Shown here in pieces: positions 45,274 through 54,880 of a stretch of 64,000 nt of DNA. Position numbers and translations under genes: made by a program. Position 1 is the first letter of the stretch; the number at the start of each line of letters is the position of its first letter. The notes beneath the pieces were generated by a model that did not search any database, was not told where the DNA came from, and worked only from the letters and a program-made list of their open reading frames with translations. The DNA is from Photorhabdus luminescens subsp. luminescens (lineage in GTDB: Bacteria > Pseudomonadota > Gammaproteobacteria > Enterobacterales > Enterobacteriaceae), in NCBI RefSeq assembly GCF_001083805.1, contig NZ_JXSK01000001.1:496001-560000 (forward strand), in the 5' to 3' direction.

Positions 45274-47682
45274 ATGAAACACAGAAAAATAAACCATGAA
45301 GCCAATAAACAGAATGATAACCTGACCGTCATCCGTCATCGTTTTATTCAAGCGAGTGCGGCGCTTATATCTATTCCTTTTATTTCTACCCGCCAGGCAA
45401 CCACCGAAGAGAAAACAAACCAGGGCTCGCTACCGATTCATGTTATTGATGCGGGAGAAACAAAAGTCGTACCTACCTGTAGCACATTTGATTGCGGAGG
45501 AAGATGCGATATCCGAGCTCATGTTCGAGAAGGTGTTGTCACCCGCATCACCACCAGACCTGATCATGAACTTGATGAATCAATGCCGATCATGCGAGCT
45601 TGCATCCGCGGCAAGGGTTATCGCAAATTTGTTTATCATCCTGATCGCTTAAAATATCCGATGAAACGAGTTGGTAAGCGGGGAGAGGGGAAATTTGAGC
45701 GAATCTCTTGGGATGAAGCGACAACCATTATTGCGGATAAACTGAAACACATTACTGAAAAATATGGCCCAGCTTGCCGCTATGTTAGCGTTAATACCGC
45801 AGTAATCGGCGGTGTATCATCAGGTGATAAAATGTTACGTCGCTTACTCAATATTACCGGCGGGCATTTACAATTTTACCATTCCGTGAGTATGGGCAAT
45901 ACAGCGGCAGCGACACCTTATACCTATGGTGTGGCAACTTCAGGCAGTACATTAGATACTTTGGAAGATACTCCATTAGTGATTCTTTGGGGCCATAATC
46001 CGGCTGAAACTATTTTTGGTCACACCAATCACTATTTCCAGAAGATGAAAAAGAATGGCGCCAAATTTATTGTTGTCGATCCTCGTTATTCTGATTCTGC
46101 TTCCTCGTTGGCTGACCAATGGATTCCTTTGCTACCAACAACTGATAACGCATTAATGGATGCAATGATGTATGTAATTGTCAGTGAAAACCTGCACGAT
46201 AAAGAATTTATCGATCGTTATACGATTGGTTTTGATGAAGACAATATGCCGGATGGCGTTCCTGCCAATGAATCTCTAGTTGCTTACCTGACAGGCGCTA
46301 AAGATGGGATTGTGAAAACAGCGGAATGGGCCGAAAAAATCACTAAAGTGCCGGCGAATATTATTCGTCAGCTTGCCCGTGAATATGCCAGTACTAAACC
46401 CGCAGCCCTGATTCAGGGATGGGGACCACAACGTCATATCTGTGGTGAGCGTGTTGCACGTGGTTCAACAATTTTAGCCGCAATAACCGGCAATGTAGGT
46501 AAAAAAGGGGGATGGGCCGCCGGTTTCGGTGGTATCGCAGGTAATAAATCCCTCTATGGACTTGATCTTGGTAAAAACCCGGTAAAAGAAAAAATCTCCG
46601 TGATGAACTGGGTCCAGGCAGCCGATGATGCCAGTAAAGTCACCCCGGCAGACGGTTTAGTTGGCGCCGATAAGCTGAATACCAATATCCGAATGCTATT
46701 CTCGCTGGCCGGTAATTACCTCGCAAATCAAAACCCAGATATCAATCAAGCAGTAAAAATATTAGCAGATGAATCTAAAATTGAATTCATTGTTTCCAGT
46801 GACCTTTATCTAACACCAAGCGCCCGCTATGCCGATATTTTATTACCGGAAACCAGTTTTATGGAACGCTGGAATATTGCCTATCCTTGGGGTACCGGCA
46901 GCTATTTCATTCTGTCATCAAAATTGATCGAACCTGAATTCGAACGGCGTTCTGATTATGAATGGATACGCGAAGTGGCAGCAAAACTGGGCGTTGAGCA
47001 GGAATTCAGCCAGGGACGTGACGAAAAAGCGTGGATAGCCCATATTATGGAATCTAATCGTCAGGCTATGCCAAAAGAAAATTTGCCCACTTTTGAAGAA
47101 TTACAACAAACACACAAGCATCTTTTCAAAATACCGCCTTATGTCGCTTTTGAAGAAAATATTCGTGACCCAGAAAATCATCCATTTCCAACGCCTTCAG
47201 GAAAAATAGAGATATTTTCTAAGCGCCTGTATGACATACAAGATCCTGAAATCCCTGCGTTGTCACATTATGTGCCGGCATTCGAAGGGCCGGAGGATAA
47301 ATTAACTGAAAAATACCCACTGCAACTAATTACCTGGAAAGGGAAAAACCGCTCCAATTCAACACAATATTCAAATCCTGGGTTAAAGGAAGTACAAACG
47401 CAAAAGTTGTGGATTAATCCGCTGGATGCGCAGAAACGCAAAATTAAACAAGGGGATTTGGTTCGGGTATTTAATGACCGCGGTATTTCTATGATCCCGG
47501 CGGAAGTGACTCAACGTATTATCCCCGGCGTAGTGGCAATGCCAACCGGCGCATGGTGGCAACCGGATAAGAATGGTGTTGATTGGGGTGGTTGTGTCAA
47601 TGTGCTGACATCATCCCGTAAAACCCCACTTGCACATGGAAACTCCCATCAAACATTACTGGTCGAGGTCAATAAAGCATGA
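45274..47682 (+). CDS. DMSO reductase family molybdopterin oxidoreductase (DmsA/YnfE-like), catalytic subunit
   Basis: An 802-residue molybdoenzyme from ATG 45274, chosen because GGAGGCG directly precedes it. The [4Fe-4S] site is CSTFDCGGRCDIRAHV … MRACIRGKG, and DmsA/YnfE blocks follow: YHPDRLKYPMKRVGKRGEGKF, LWGHNPAETIFGH, QGWGPQRHICGERVARG and the C-terminal molybdopterin domain. The leader (VIRHRFIQASAALISIP) looks like a Tat signal but has R-H-R instead of the twin arginine. No DmsB or DmsC genes follow. Substrate unknown; an S- or N-oxide is likely. Confidence 0.88.
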   Translation: MKHRKINHEANKQNDNLTVIRHRFIQASAALISIPFISTRQATTEEKTNQGSLPIHVIDAGETKVVPTCSTFDCGGRCDIRAHVREGVVTRITTRPDHELDESMPIMRACIRGKGYRKFVYHPDRLKYPMKRVGKRGEGKFERISWDEATTIIADKLKHITEKYGPACRYVSVNTAVIGGVSSGDKMLRRLLNITGGHLQFYHSVSMGNTAAATPYTYGVATSGSTLDTLEDTPLVILWGHNPAETIFGHTNHYFQKMKKNGAKFIVVDPRYSDSASSLADQWIPLLPTTDNALMDAMMYVIVSENLHDKEFIDRYTIGFDEDNMPDGVPANESLVAYLTGAKDGIVKTAEWAEKITKVPANIIRQLAREYASTKPAALIQGWGPQRHICGERVARGSTILAAITGNVGKKGGWAAGFGGIAGNKSLYGLDLGKNPVKEKISVMNWVQAADDASKVTPADGLVGADKLNTNIRMLFSLAGNYLANQNPDINQAVKILADESKIEFIVSSDLYLTPSARYADILLPETSFMERWNIAYPWGTGSYFILSSKLIEPEFERRSDYEWIREVAAKLGVEQEFSQGRDEKAWIAHIMESNRQAMPKENLPTFEELQQTHKHLFKIPPYVAFEENIRDPENHPFPTPSGKIEIFSKRLYDIQDPEIPALSHYVPAFEGPEDKLTEKYPLQLITWKGKNRSNSTQYSNPGLKEVQTQKLWINPLDAQKRKIKQGDLVRVFNDRGISMIPAEVTQRIIPGVVAMPTGAWWQPDKNGVDWGGCVNVLTSSRKTPLAHGNSHQTLLVEVNKA

Positions 47683-48045
47683 GTGAATTCAATCTGTTAT
47701 CAGTAAGACAACAATAATAGATTTCTATCCTTATTATTCACTATTCACAAATATGCCATCCTCGCCAGCGGGAATCAGTAGCTGGCAAACCTATTTTATT
47801 GAAGGACATATTTGGCTCGTCATCAATATGGAATAGGTAAAGTATAGTCAGAAATAATTTATTTAGAAAATATTCTGGTAGAAATAAAATCATTTCTTGA
47901 TAGATGATTTTATTATGGATGTTGGGCAATTTGTTAGTAATGATATCATTTCAAATGAATCATAAATTACTCTATAGATTCGACGTAATGCAGTTAATCT
48001 GCATTATTTCAATGCTTCCATCCTAAATAAAAAGGTAATGATAAA
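47683..48045. other. Intergenic region with an 11-bp hairpin
   Basis: A stem AATAAAATCAT / ATGATTTTATT (47883-47893, 47904-47914; 10-nt loop) is the only clear structure in ~360 bp between the molybdoenzyme and M60 peptidase genes. It might be a terminator or a regulatory palindrome. No gene is seen. Confidence 0.45.
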
Positions 48046-49554
48046 ATGAGAGAGAATAAAAAAGAAATAATCGTACAGGGTAACGGCTTAGCTAATGAAT
48101 ATAAAAGAATCCAGCGAAGAATTTTTGCACATAGTGAACTACAACCTACAGGGTTTTACATTACGGCCGGACAGGAGCTCATTATCAATGTTGAAGGAGA
48201 AATACGTGGTGCTGTAAATGCCGCGATTGGTGTGCCTGAGTTGAATAAACCTGTGAAATATTTGCTAACGAAAGGGTTAAATAAACTCAGACCGAGAAAT
48301 GAAGGTTTACTCTGTTTTTCTAACAATAATAATAATGGTTATGTAAAGATTACTGTTGAATCAGAATTACAGCAAGTCCCGTCATTTAAACTAAATGAAA
48401 CCAGTAATGCAGATTGGGAAAATATGATGGAGTTGTATTCTGATGCGCCTGTCGTTCAACTTAGCAGTGAACGAGCCATAATTGTTGTAAGATACCAGAG
48501 CGCTAAAAAATATCTTACTGATCCCAATGTATTAATGAAATATTACGATGACTTTATTCGTTTTCAGGATCGCATATCAGGGGTATTAGAAAACGGAAAA
48601 GCAGATTATAAGGCAGACCCAAATAAATCATTATATGTAGAATCAGATCGCTTTTATATGTTCGCTACACATGGACATATGGGTTTTAATGGTGATGCGG
48701 CCCTGAAACGATTATTAACGACCAATAATGGTTGGGGGATCTGGCATGAAAGTGGGCATCAAAGACAACAATTTCCTTATAGTTGGAGCGATGGAACAGG
48801 AATGATGGAGGTTACAGTGAATTTGTACTCTTTAGCTGTTCAAGAAGGGATTCATGGTAGAGCAGGTCAGCTAGACAAACATTACCCGAAGATTAAAGAG
48901 TATTTAGCTGCGGACAAAAAGAATTTTGACACTCAGGATGTTAATATAAAGTTAGGAATGCTATGGCAATTAAGATTAGCATTTGGTAACGGGTTTTATC
49001 CTCAGCTCCATCAGGTTTATAGAATGATGGATTCACTACCAATAAACAATAGCGATAAAAAACAACAATTTATAATATCATCATCTCAATTGGCGAATAT
49101 TAATCTGGCAACTTTCTTTAATAAATGGGGTATTACACCTAATGAGAAAACATTAGAAATATTAAAAACACTGCCGCCGTTAGAGAAAAATATATGGGAA
49201 AATGATGACAAAAATTTAATTACAATACAAATTCCACAGGAAAAGTATATTCCCGAATTGGCTTATTTCAAGAAAAGTATAAAGAAAACGTCATTAAGCG
49301 AAAATCAATTTGAATTCACTATTGATCGTGATTGGTACACACCATATCAATATGTTATTAAAAAGAATAATCAATATCTTGCAGAGATAAAAGAGGGCAA
49401 ACCATTTGATTGCACTGTAAATTTAGATGAAAATGGCTTGAGTGTGAAAGTTTCTCATCATTTCATTTTAGATGATTTAATTGAAATTGAAGTCAGGTTT
49501 GCTGGAGACAAATATGCCATTTACAACATGAAAGTTCATGATGTTACATTATGA
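48046..49554 (+). CDS. M60-family (enhancin-like) metallopeptidase
   Basis: A 502-residue zinc peptidase with the M60 consensus HEXGH as H234-E-S-G-H238 and the downstream Glu in MMEVTVNLYSLAVQE. The N-terminal ~120 residues are a beta-rich domain (FYITAGQELIINVEGE). The family includes baculoviral enhancins and bacterial mucin-degrading proteases that cleave O-glycosylated mucins. No signal peptide is apparent, so export would need another route or lysis. A role against the insect peritrophic membrane is inference from the family. Confidence 0.88.
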   Translation: MRENKKEIIVQGNGLANEYKRIQRRIFAHSELQPTGFYITAGQELIINVEGEIRGAVNAAIGVPELNKPVKYLLTKGLNKLRPRNEGLLCFSNNNNNGYVKITVESELQQVPSFKLNETSNADWENMMELYSDAPVVQLSSERAIIVVRYQSAKKYLTDPNVLMKYYDDFIRFQDRISGVLENGKADYKADPNKSLYVESDRFYMFATHGHMGFNGDAALKRLLTTNNGWGIWHESGHQRQQFPYSWSDGTGMMEVTVNLYSLAVQEGIHGRAGQLDKHYPKIKEYLAADKKNFDTQDVNIKLGMLWQLRLAFGNGFYPQLHQVYRMMDSLPINNSDKKQQFIISSSQLANINLATFFNKWGITPNEKTLEILKTLPPLEKNIWENDDKNLITIQIPQEKYIPELAYFKKSIKKTSLSENQFEFTIDRDWYTPYQYVIKKNNQYLAEIKEGKPFDCTVNLDENGLSVKVSHHFILDDLIEIEVRFAGDKYAIYNMKVHDVTL

Positions 49555-49611
49555 TATCTTTAAAGTTATCCAACCATATTATTAAACTATCTATATATTG
49601 AGGATGAATTA

Positions 49612-51114
49612 ATGTCTAGTTTCTTCAAAAGAATAACTATTGCCCTGTGGTTATTGGTGGCTACTACTACTAATAGTTATGCCCAATCTAATACAGCACA
49701 ATCACCATGCTCTAATAAGGCTGATATCAATTTCACCAATGTACTTCCTTGTTATCGAGAGGAATTAGCAACCCAGCCTCTTAAATATTCGCTGTTAAGT
49801 AAAGAAAAACTGCCCCAGATTGAGCTACGTCACTATCAATTGACATCACAATTCTGGTCTCCAGGGAATGTTATTCTACCCGCCGAATGGCAACACAATG
49901 TTGATATATTTATTCCTGATCATCCGCTTTCACAACGAGCACTTGTCATTGTGAATAACGGAACTAACTATAATAGTGGGTCTGAGGCGCCTGTTTTGCC
50001 AACAGATTTCAGCGCGACAACCTTGGCGGCTATTGCTCGTGCAACAAATACGATAGTTATCTCGATCAGTAATATTCCTAATCAATATCTTGTGTACCGA
50101 GACGACGGTAAACCCCGCAAAGAAGATGATAGTATTGCTCACAGTTGGACATTATTCATGAGCGAACCAGAAAAGCAGTCGTTGATTCCTTTGCGCATTC
50201 CTATGGTTACTTCTGTTTCTCAAGCGATAACTTTGGCGCAACAAGAGTTAACATCGTGGAATATTAATAAATTTATTGTTTCTGGCGCATCGAAACGAGG
50301 TTGGACAACTTGGTTATCAGCAATAGCAGATACACGCGTTGATGCAATAGTACCTTTTATTATCGATATACTTGGTACCCACGCAGCATTCAAACATGTC
50401 TATGAATCTTACGGAAAAAACTGGCCGATTGCTTTTTATCCGTATTATCAGGAACATGTCGATGAAAAAGTAGATACTCCTGCATTTGCTAAATTAATGC
50501 AGATAGAAGATCCGCTGCAATATTTGGGATCAATTTATGAATCTCGGCTTGCCATTCCTAAATATATTGTTAATGCCAGTGGGGATGATTATTTTGCTCC
50601 TGATAATGCGAGATTCTATTATGATACTCTTCCTGGGGACAAATCTTTACGAGTAGCCCCCAATTCGGATCATCGTGGCATTAGGAACTTTACAGAACAG
50701 TCATTGATTACATTTATTAATCGGCTACAGCAATCTATTCCTCTGCCAAAGCTTAATGTAACTCTGCATGCACAACAGAATTCGCAAATACTAACCGTCA
50801 CTTTTTCAGAAAAGCCTGAAAAAGTAATACGTTGGACTGCTACAAATCCAATCTCACGAGATTTTCGTTATGCATGCGGTATCCGATATAAAGCGTCACC
50901 ATTCGATATGAGTACAACGCAACAAATTGAAATTTCGTTAAACTCCCCAAACATAGGATGGGAAGCGACTTATATTGAAGCGACTTTCAGTGATGGATAT
51001 GTGGCGACAACACGAGTTTACATTACCCCTGATGACAAATATCCAGTAACCGCTCCTTTATCAAGCGGACCAACATGCCAAACATTGCCAGGTCGAGGGT
51101 TAGGTTCGGAATAA
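49612..51114 (+). CDS. pqaA: PqaA-like (PhoPQ-activated pathogenicity-related) secreted protein
   Basis: A 500-residue protein with a signal peptide (ITIALWLLVATTTNSYA) and an alpha/beta-hydrolase-like core: VIVNNGTNYNSG, FIVSGASKRGWTTWLSAIAD (GxSxRGW nucleophile-elbow type), VNASGDDYFAPDNARFYYD and PNSDHRG. It matches the PhoPQ_related family, first seen in Salmonella and linked to antimicrobial peptide resistance. Its biochemical activity is unknown. It lies 57 bp after the M60 peptidase gene and may be co-transcribed with it. Confidence 0.88.
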   Translation: MSSFFKRITIALWLLVATTTNSYAQSNTAQSPCSNKADINFTNVLPCYREELATQPLKYSLLSKEKLPQIELRHYQLTSQFWSPGNVILPAEWQHNVDIFIPDHPLSQRALVIVNNGTNYNSGSEAPVLPTDFSATTLAAIARATNTIVISISNIPNQYLVYRDDGKPRKEDDSIAHSWTLFMSEPEKQSLIPLRIPMVTSVSQAITLAQQELTSWNINKFIVSGASKRGWTTWLSAIADTRVDAIVPFIIDILGTHAAFKHVYESYGKNWPIAFYPYYQEHVDEKVDTPAFAKLMQIEDPLQYLGSIYESRLAIPKYIVNASGDDYFAPDNARFYYDTLPGDKSLRVAPNSDHRGIRNFTEQSLITFINRLQQSIPLPKLNVTLHAQQNSQILTVTFSEKPEKVIRWTATNPISRDFRYACGIRYKASPFDMSTTQQIEISLNSPNIGWEATYIEATFSDGYVATTRVYITPDDKYPVTAPLSSGPTCQTLPGRGLGSE

Positions 51115-51157
51115 GGTAAGAATGATAAAGCCTGAATAAGCTATTTGTGAAACATTG

Positions 51158-51191
51158 GACCTCCGGCGTTTTCTAACGGTAACCGGAGGTC
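51158..51191 (+). terminator. Terminator after pqaA
   Basis: 9-bp stem GACCTCCGG / CCGGAGGTC with a 16-nt loop, ~44 bp after the pqaA stop. A following U-tract is weak. Confidence 0.6.
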
Positions 51192-51389
51192 TGAATATGT
51201 TAAGCGTTTAGGAAAAATGGGACATAATTCATAAAATCAACATTACTTTACCGATATGTCTTAAACGAGCACTCCTGGAGTAACCCTCTATAAGTATTCT
51301 GTGTTTCACTAAGCAATTATTGATAACGTCACCGTATGATCTGTCTCAAATAGCGCCTGTGATAGCGCGATACAATGAGGAACATCAAA

Positions 51390-52160
51390 ATGGACCGTAT
51401 GCTAGAAGGTAAAGTTGTCATTGTCACTGGCGGCGCAAGTGGTATCGGAGCAGGTATTGCTTTAGCGGCGGCGCGTCATGGCGCGGCAACTGTAATTATC
51501 GGAGATATCACTGATCAACCCCGAGAAGGAGGAGCGCCGGTACTTCAGCGTCTTAATTCGCTTGGTACAAAAGCCATATTCCACCAGTGTGATGTCACCT
51601 CACGGAGCAATATGGATGCATTGGTCGATGTTGCTACACCATTCGGCGGTGTTGATCTGATGGCTTGCAATGCAGGAATTGCATTAGCTACTGATGGCCC
51701 ACAGATTAGTGCGGATGATTTTCACAAGCTGCTTACAGTCAACCTTGATGGCGTTTTATTTGGCGCACAGGCGGCGGCTGAACAGATGATAAAACTGGGC
51801 AAACGCGGAAGTATTGTAGCAACGTCAAGTATGGGGTCCATTAGGACAGGCCAACTTACAACTGCGTATTCTACGAGCAAAGCAGGGGTGAACATGATGG
51901 TGGCCGCATTGGCCGATGCTTTCGGACCATCAGGAATTCGTGTTAATGCAGTATGCCCTGGACTGATCAATACCGCACTTCCTCTTTCCTCGCCGGAAGT
52001 TGCGAAAATGTTTGATGGGTTACGGGAGAGAATGCCTCTCCGAAGATTAGGAGAACCGGAAGAGGTAGGAAATGCGGTCGTATGGTTAGGATCGGATCTT
52101 GCGTCGTTTATAACCGGCGTATCACTGCTAGTCGATGGCGGACAAACAGCAGTATTGTGA
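51390..52160 (+). CDS. Short-chain dehydrogenase/reductase
   Basis: A 256-residue classical SDR from ATG 51390 (MDRMLEGKVVIVTGG), with GAGGAAC as ribosome binding site; the ATG at 51375 would overlap that site. It has the cofactor motif TGGASGIGAGIA, the NAG at ACNAGIA, the catalytic Ser in ATSSMGSI and YSTSK (Y-x3-K). C-terminal LVDGGQTAVL is typical. Substrate unknown. It appears monocistronic. Confidence 0.9.
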   Translation: MDRMLEGKVVIVTGGASGIGAGIALAAARHGAATVIIGDITDQPREGGAPVLQRLNSLGTKAIFHQCDVTSRSNMDALVDVATPFGGVDLMACNAGIALATDGPQISADDFHKLLTVNLDGVLFGAQAAAEQMIKLGKRGSIVATSSMGSIRTGQLTTAYSTSKAGVNMMVAALADAFGPSGIRVNAVCPGLINTALPLSSPEVAKMFDGLRERMPLRRLGEPEEVGNAVVWLGSDLASFITGVSLLVDGGQTAVL

Positions 52161-52242
52161 GAACACGCATTTTAAGGCAGTTGGTATATTCCGAAGGGGG
52201 GTAGGGTTAAATGGCTGTTTTTCAGTGATATGCTGGAATTGT

Positions 52243-52950
52243 TTACATAAAATCAACAGAACCGAAGATTTTCGCCAGTTTTACCAATTGAGCAATTTCA
52301 TTATTGGAGGCGCCATTTCTGAGGATATCCAGTACCGTCGAGGATTCAGCCAGATCGATACCAAGATTCAATGTTTTGATTTTACGGAGGAAAAAACCGC
52401 ACTTTTTTACACCGCTGACTGGACCTAGATTAGCCAGTATTTCTGGCACACCTTTTAAATATCCCTTATTGCTAGTTTTTTTATTTACCGAAAACTGGAA
52501 TACAGGATATAAATTCTCTACTCCCCAATTTAATACAATGAGTTTATGATTTTCACCATATTTATTTACTGTCGGGCGGGTCACCCCTAATATATCAGCA
52601 ACCTTACTGGACTTATAAACACCACCATATTCCCCAAGATGGGCAAGAAAAGCGTTTCTGCTTTCGATAAATTCCTCATGTTCTTTCTTTTCCAATGTGA
52701 TATTTTCCACTATTTCAATATAGTTAGCTCGTCCTTTGACTTCGGCCCAAAATTCATCATCAGGTAGCGTTAACAACTGAGAAATACTCTCCGAGTCTTT
52801 ATTTTTAAGCACATTAATAAAATGTTCCGCAAGATTGATGATGCGTGCTTTAACCAGTTCAGATTGTTCAAACCCGCTTTTCGGTTTTACTGTCCGGTCA
52901 TCGGATTTTTTTGCTGATATTTCCATTAGCACCTCAATGGTATTTTGCAA
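52243..52950 (-). CDS. Xre/MbcA/ParS-like DNA-binding protein, unpaired
   Basis: A 235-residue protein with a helix-turn-helix around residues 115-135 (SSKVADILGVTRPTVNKYGE) followed by a region (LYPVFQFS … KGVPEILANLGPVSG … ESSTVLDILRNG) resembling the toxin-binding end of DUF2384-type antitoxins. In those systems the partner is a RES-domain or similar toxin, but no such gene is adjacent here. The first ~100 residues are helical and charged. It could be an orphan antitoxin or a plain regulator. I cannot name it more closely. Confidence 0.6.
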   Translation of the reverse strand: MQNTIEVLMEISAKKSDDRTVKPKSGFEQSELVKARIINLAEHFINVLKNKDSESISQLLTLPDDEFWAEVKGRANYIEIVENITLEKKEHEEFIESRNAFLAHLGEYGGVYKSSKVADILGVTRPTVNKYGENHKLIVLNWGVENLYPVFQFSVNKKTSNKGYLKGVPEILANLGPVSGVKKCGFFLRKIKTLNLGIDLAESSTVLDILRNGASNNEIAQLVKLAKIFGSVDFM

Positions 52951-53409
52951 TTTCGAAAAATTAGCTTACAGGAAGGAAAGCTTTTTCACCATTCTCTTTT
53001 TAAAAAGCCATACTAGTCGGTAATGCGGTTCAATTCTTCCAACACCGTACGATTTTCCTTTTACCACTTTAATTCCACCCTAATTTGATGATAATTTAGC
53101 TAGATTATGCTAGTCAAATATTATTATCTTACTATAACTAGAGATCATTTTATTGACTACCTTTGAGTTTGATTTTCTATTGAAAGAAAAATCGAAGAGG
53201 ATGTGGATACCAAAAGTTGAAATTTACCAAGATCATCTACCGATGGTTCAATCGCAAAAATGGTGAATATTAGTTGACTTGAACAAAGTTACAACTGATC
53301 CTTAAAACGCCAAGCTATCTAGCAAAATGGAAAAACCTGTTTAAATCTCCACTTATCATATTAAACGTAACCCAATAAAAAGGATCGTCAAAAGAAATAA
53401 GAGGTATAT
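52951..53409. other. Intergenic region, nothing recognised
   Basis: About 460 bp between the divergent HTH gene and the quinone reductase gene. No gene, repeat or strong palindrome was recognised; both promoters should lie here. Confidence 0.35.
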
Positions 53410-54426
53410 ATGCACAGCCAAATTAATTCGTTACCCCAATATATGTCAGCGATCAGCATCATTAAACCCGGAGGACCGGAGAAATTGCATCTGGTTCAGG
53501 TTCCGCTGCCACGGCCGGGAAAAGGCTACTTGTTGGTAAAAGTGGCTGCGGCAGGCGTTAATCGGCCTGATATATTTCAGAGAATGGGTTCTTATCCACC
53601 ACCACCTGATGCATCGCCATTGCCGGGTTTGGAGATTGCAGGAGAGGTGGTTGCCAAAGGTGAAGATTGCGAACGCTGGAATCTTGGCGATAAAGTTTGC
53701 GCCCTCGTTGCCGGAGGCGGTTACGCTGAGTATTGTCTGGTGCATGATTCCGTTGCTTTACCCATCTATGGCTTGGACTTTGTTCAGGCAGCCGCATTGC
53801 CAGAAAACTTTTTTACCGTCTGGGCTAACGTTTTTCAGACCGGCAAGTTGAAACACGGCGAAAACTTGCTGATTCATGGTGGTACTTCTGGGATAGGCAG
53901 TGTCACTATTATGTTAGCAAAAGCCTTTGGCGCTAAAGTCATTACTACCGTCGGCTCTGATGAGAAAGCTAAAGTTGCACACAGTTTAGGTGCCGATTTT
54001 GTTATTAATTACCGTAAAGAAGATTTCGTTGATCGAGTATTGAAAATCACGGGCAATCATGGAGTTGATATAGTTGTTGATTTAATCGGTGGTGATTATG
54101 TTAATAAGAACTATAAGGTTGCTGCTAAATTCGGGAGAATTATTCAGATCGGTATGATGAAAGGAAACCCGGAAAATCTTAATCTGATGCCCTTAATGTT
54201 AAAACGTCTGACCCATACGGGTTCTACATTGCGTTCTCGCAGTGTAGAGGAAAAAGCTGAGATAGCCAGGGAGTTGGAAAAACACGTTTGGCCATTATTG
54301 AAATCAGGAAAAGTCAGCCCATTAATTTGTAAAGTTTTTGATCTGAAAGATGCCGCTGATGCACATCGAATGATGGAAGCCGGTGATGTTATCGGCAAGG
54401 TTATGCTGGTAAATGTATCATCTTAA
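53410..54426 (+). CDS. Zinc-independent NAD(P)H:quinone oxidoreductase (PIG3/zeta-crystallin-like)
   Basis: A 338-residue medium-chain dehydrogenase/reductase. N-terminal GroES-like domain (AGVNRPDIFQRMGSYPPPP) and a Rossmann domain with LIHGGTSGIGSVTIMLAKAFGAKV. It lacks the catalytic zinc cysteines of alcohol dehydrogenases. The PPPPDASPLPGLEIAGEV block is typical of the TP53I3/PIG3 subgroup. AGAGG precedes ATG 53410. It should reduce quinones one electron at a time with NADPH. Confidence 0.9.
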   Translation: MHSQINSLPQYMSAISIIKPGGPEKLHLVQVPLPRPGKGYLLVKVAAAGVNRPDIFQRMGSYPPPPDASPLPGLEIAGEVVAKGEDCERWNLGDKVCALVAGGGYAEYCLVHDSVALPIYGLDFVQAAALPENFFTVWANVFQTGKLKHGENLLIHGGTSGIGSVTIMLAKAFGAKVITTVGSDEKAKVAHSLGADFVINYRKEDFVDRVLKITGNHGVDIVVDLIGGDYVNKNYKVAAKFGRIIQIGMMKGNPENLNLMPLMLKRLTHTGSTLRSRSVEEKAEIARELEKHVWPLLKSGKVSPLICKVFDLKDAADAHRMMEAGDVIGKVMLVNVSS

Positions 54427-54444
54427 TAGTACTTCTGCTTAAAT

Positions 54445-54470
54445 CAGGGCTATTTTAACTTGTAGCCCTG
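54445..54470 (+). terminator. Terminator after the quinone oxidoreductase gene
   Basis: Stem CAGGGCTA / TAGCCCTG with a 10-nt AT-rich loop, 18 bp after the stop codon. Confidence 0.7.
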
Positions 54471-54880
54471 CATTCTATCTACTAACCATTTCACGTTAAA
54501 ACAAATCCTTATAATTAATAAGCTTAATCACTGATAAATCATCATTTCCCTCTGTTTTTTGATCTGTTTTTATTCGTTCTTTGTCCTTGCGCACAAAATC
54601 AGAATTTATATTTAATGTCATTGTTAATATTTTAACAAATATAGTCTATATCTATTAACAAGTGCTCATTTATAGATATGTTAATGACTAATCTAGTTCA
54701 CCTGATAGATTTTTCTTAATGTCTAGAATAATGAGGTATGACCAGCTATCAGTAGGTTAGGTGGCATATAATTTTCTGTCTACCCATCAGAGAATGATAG
54801 TGATTTCATTAACAAATAAAGAATTTCATAATCTCTCTGTTGCTGACAGCCGTTTTTGTTAGTTTAAAGGGTATGTGATT
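54471..54880. other. Upstream region of the tyrosine decarboxylase operon
   Basis: About 410 bp, AT-rich, no gene. It must contain the decarboxylase promoter. No operator recognised. Confidence 0.35.
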
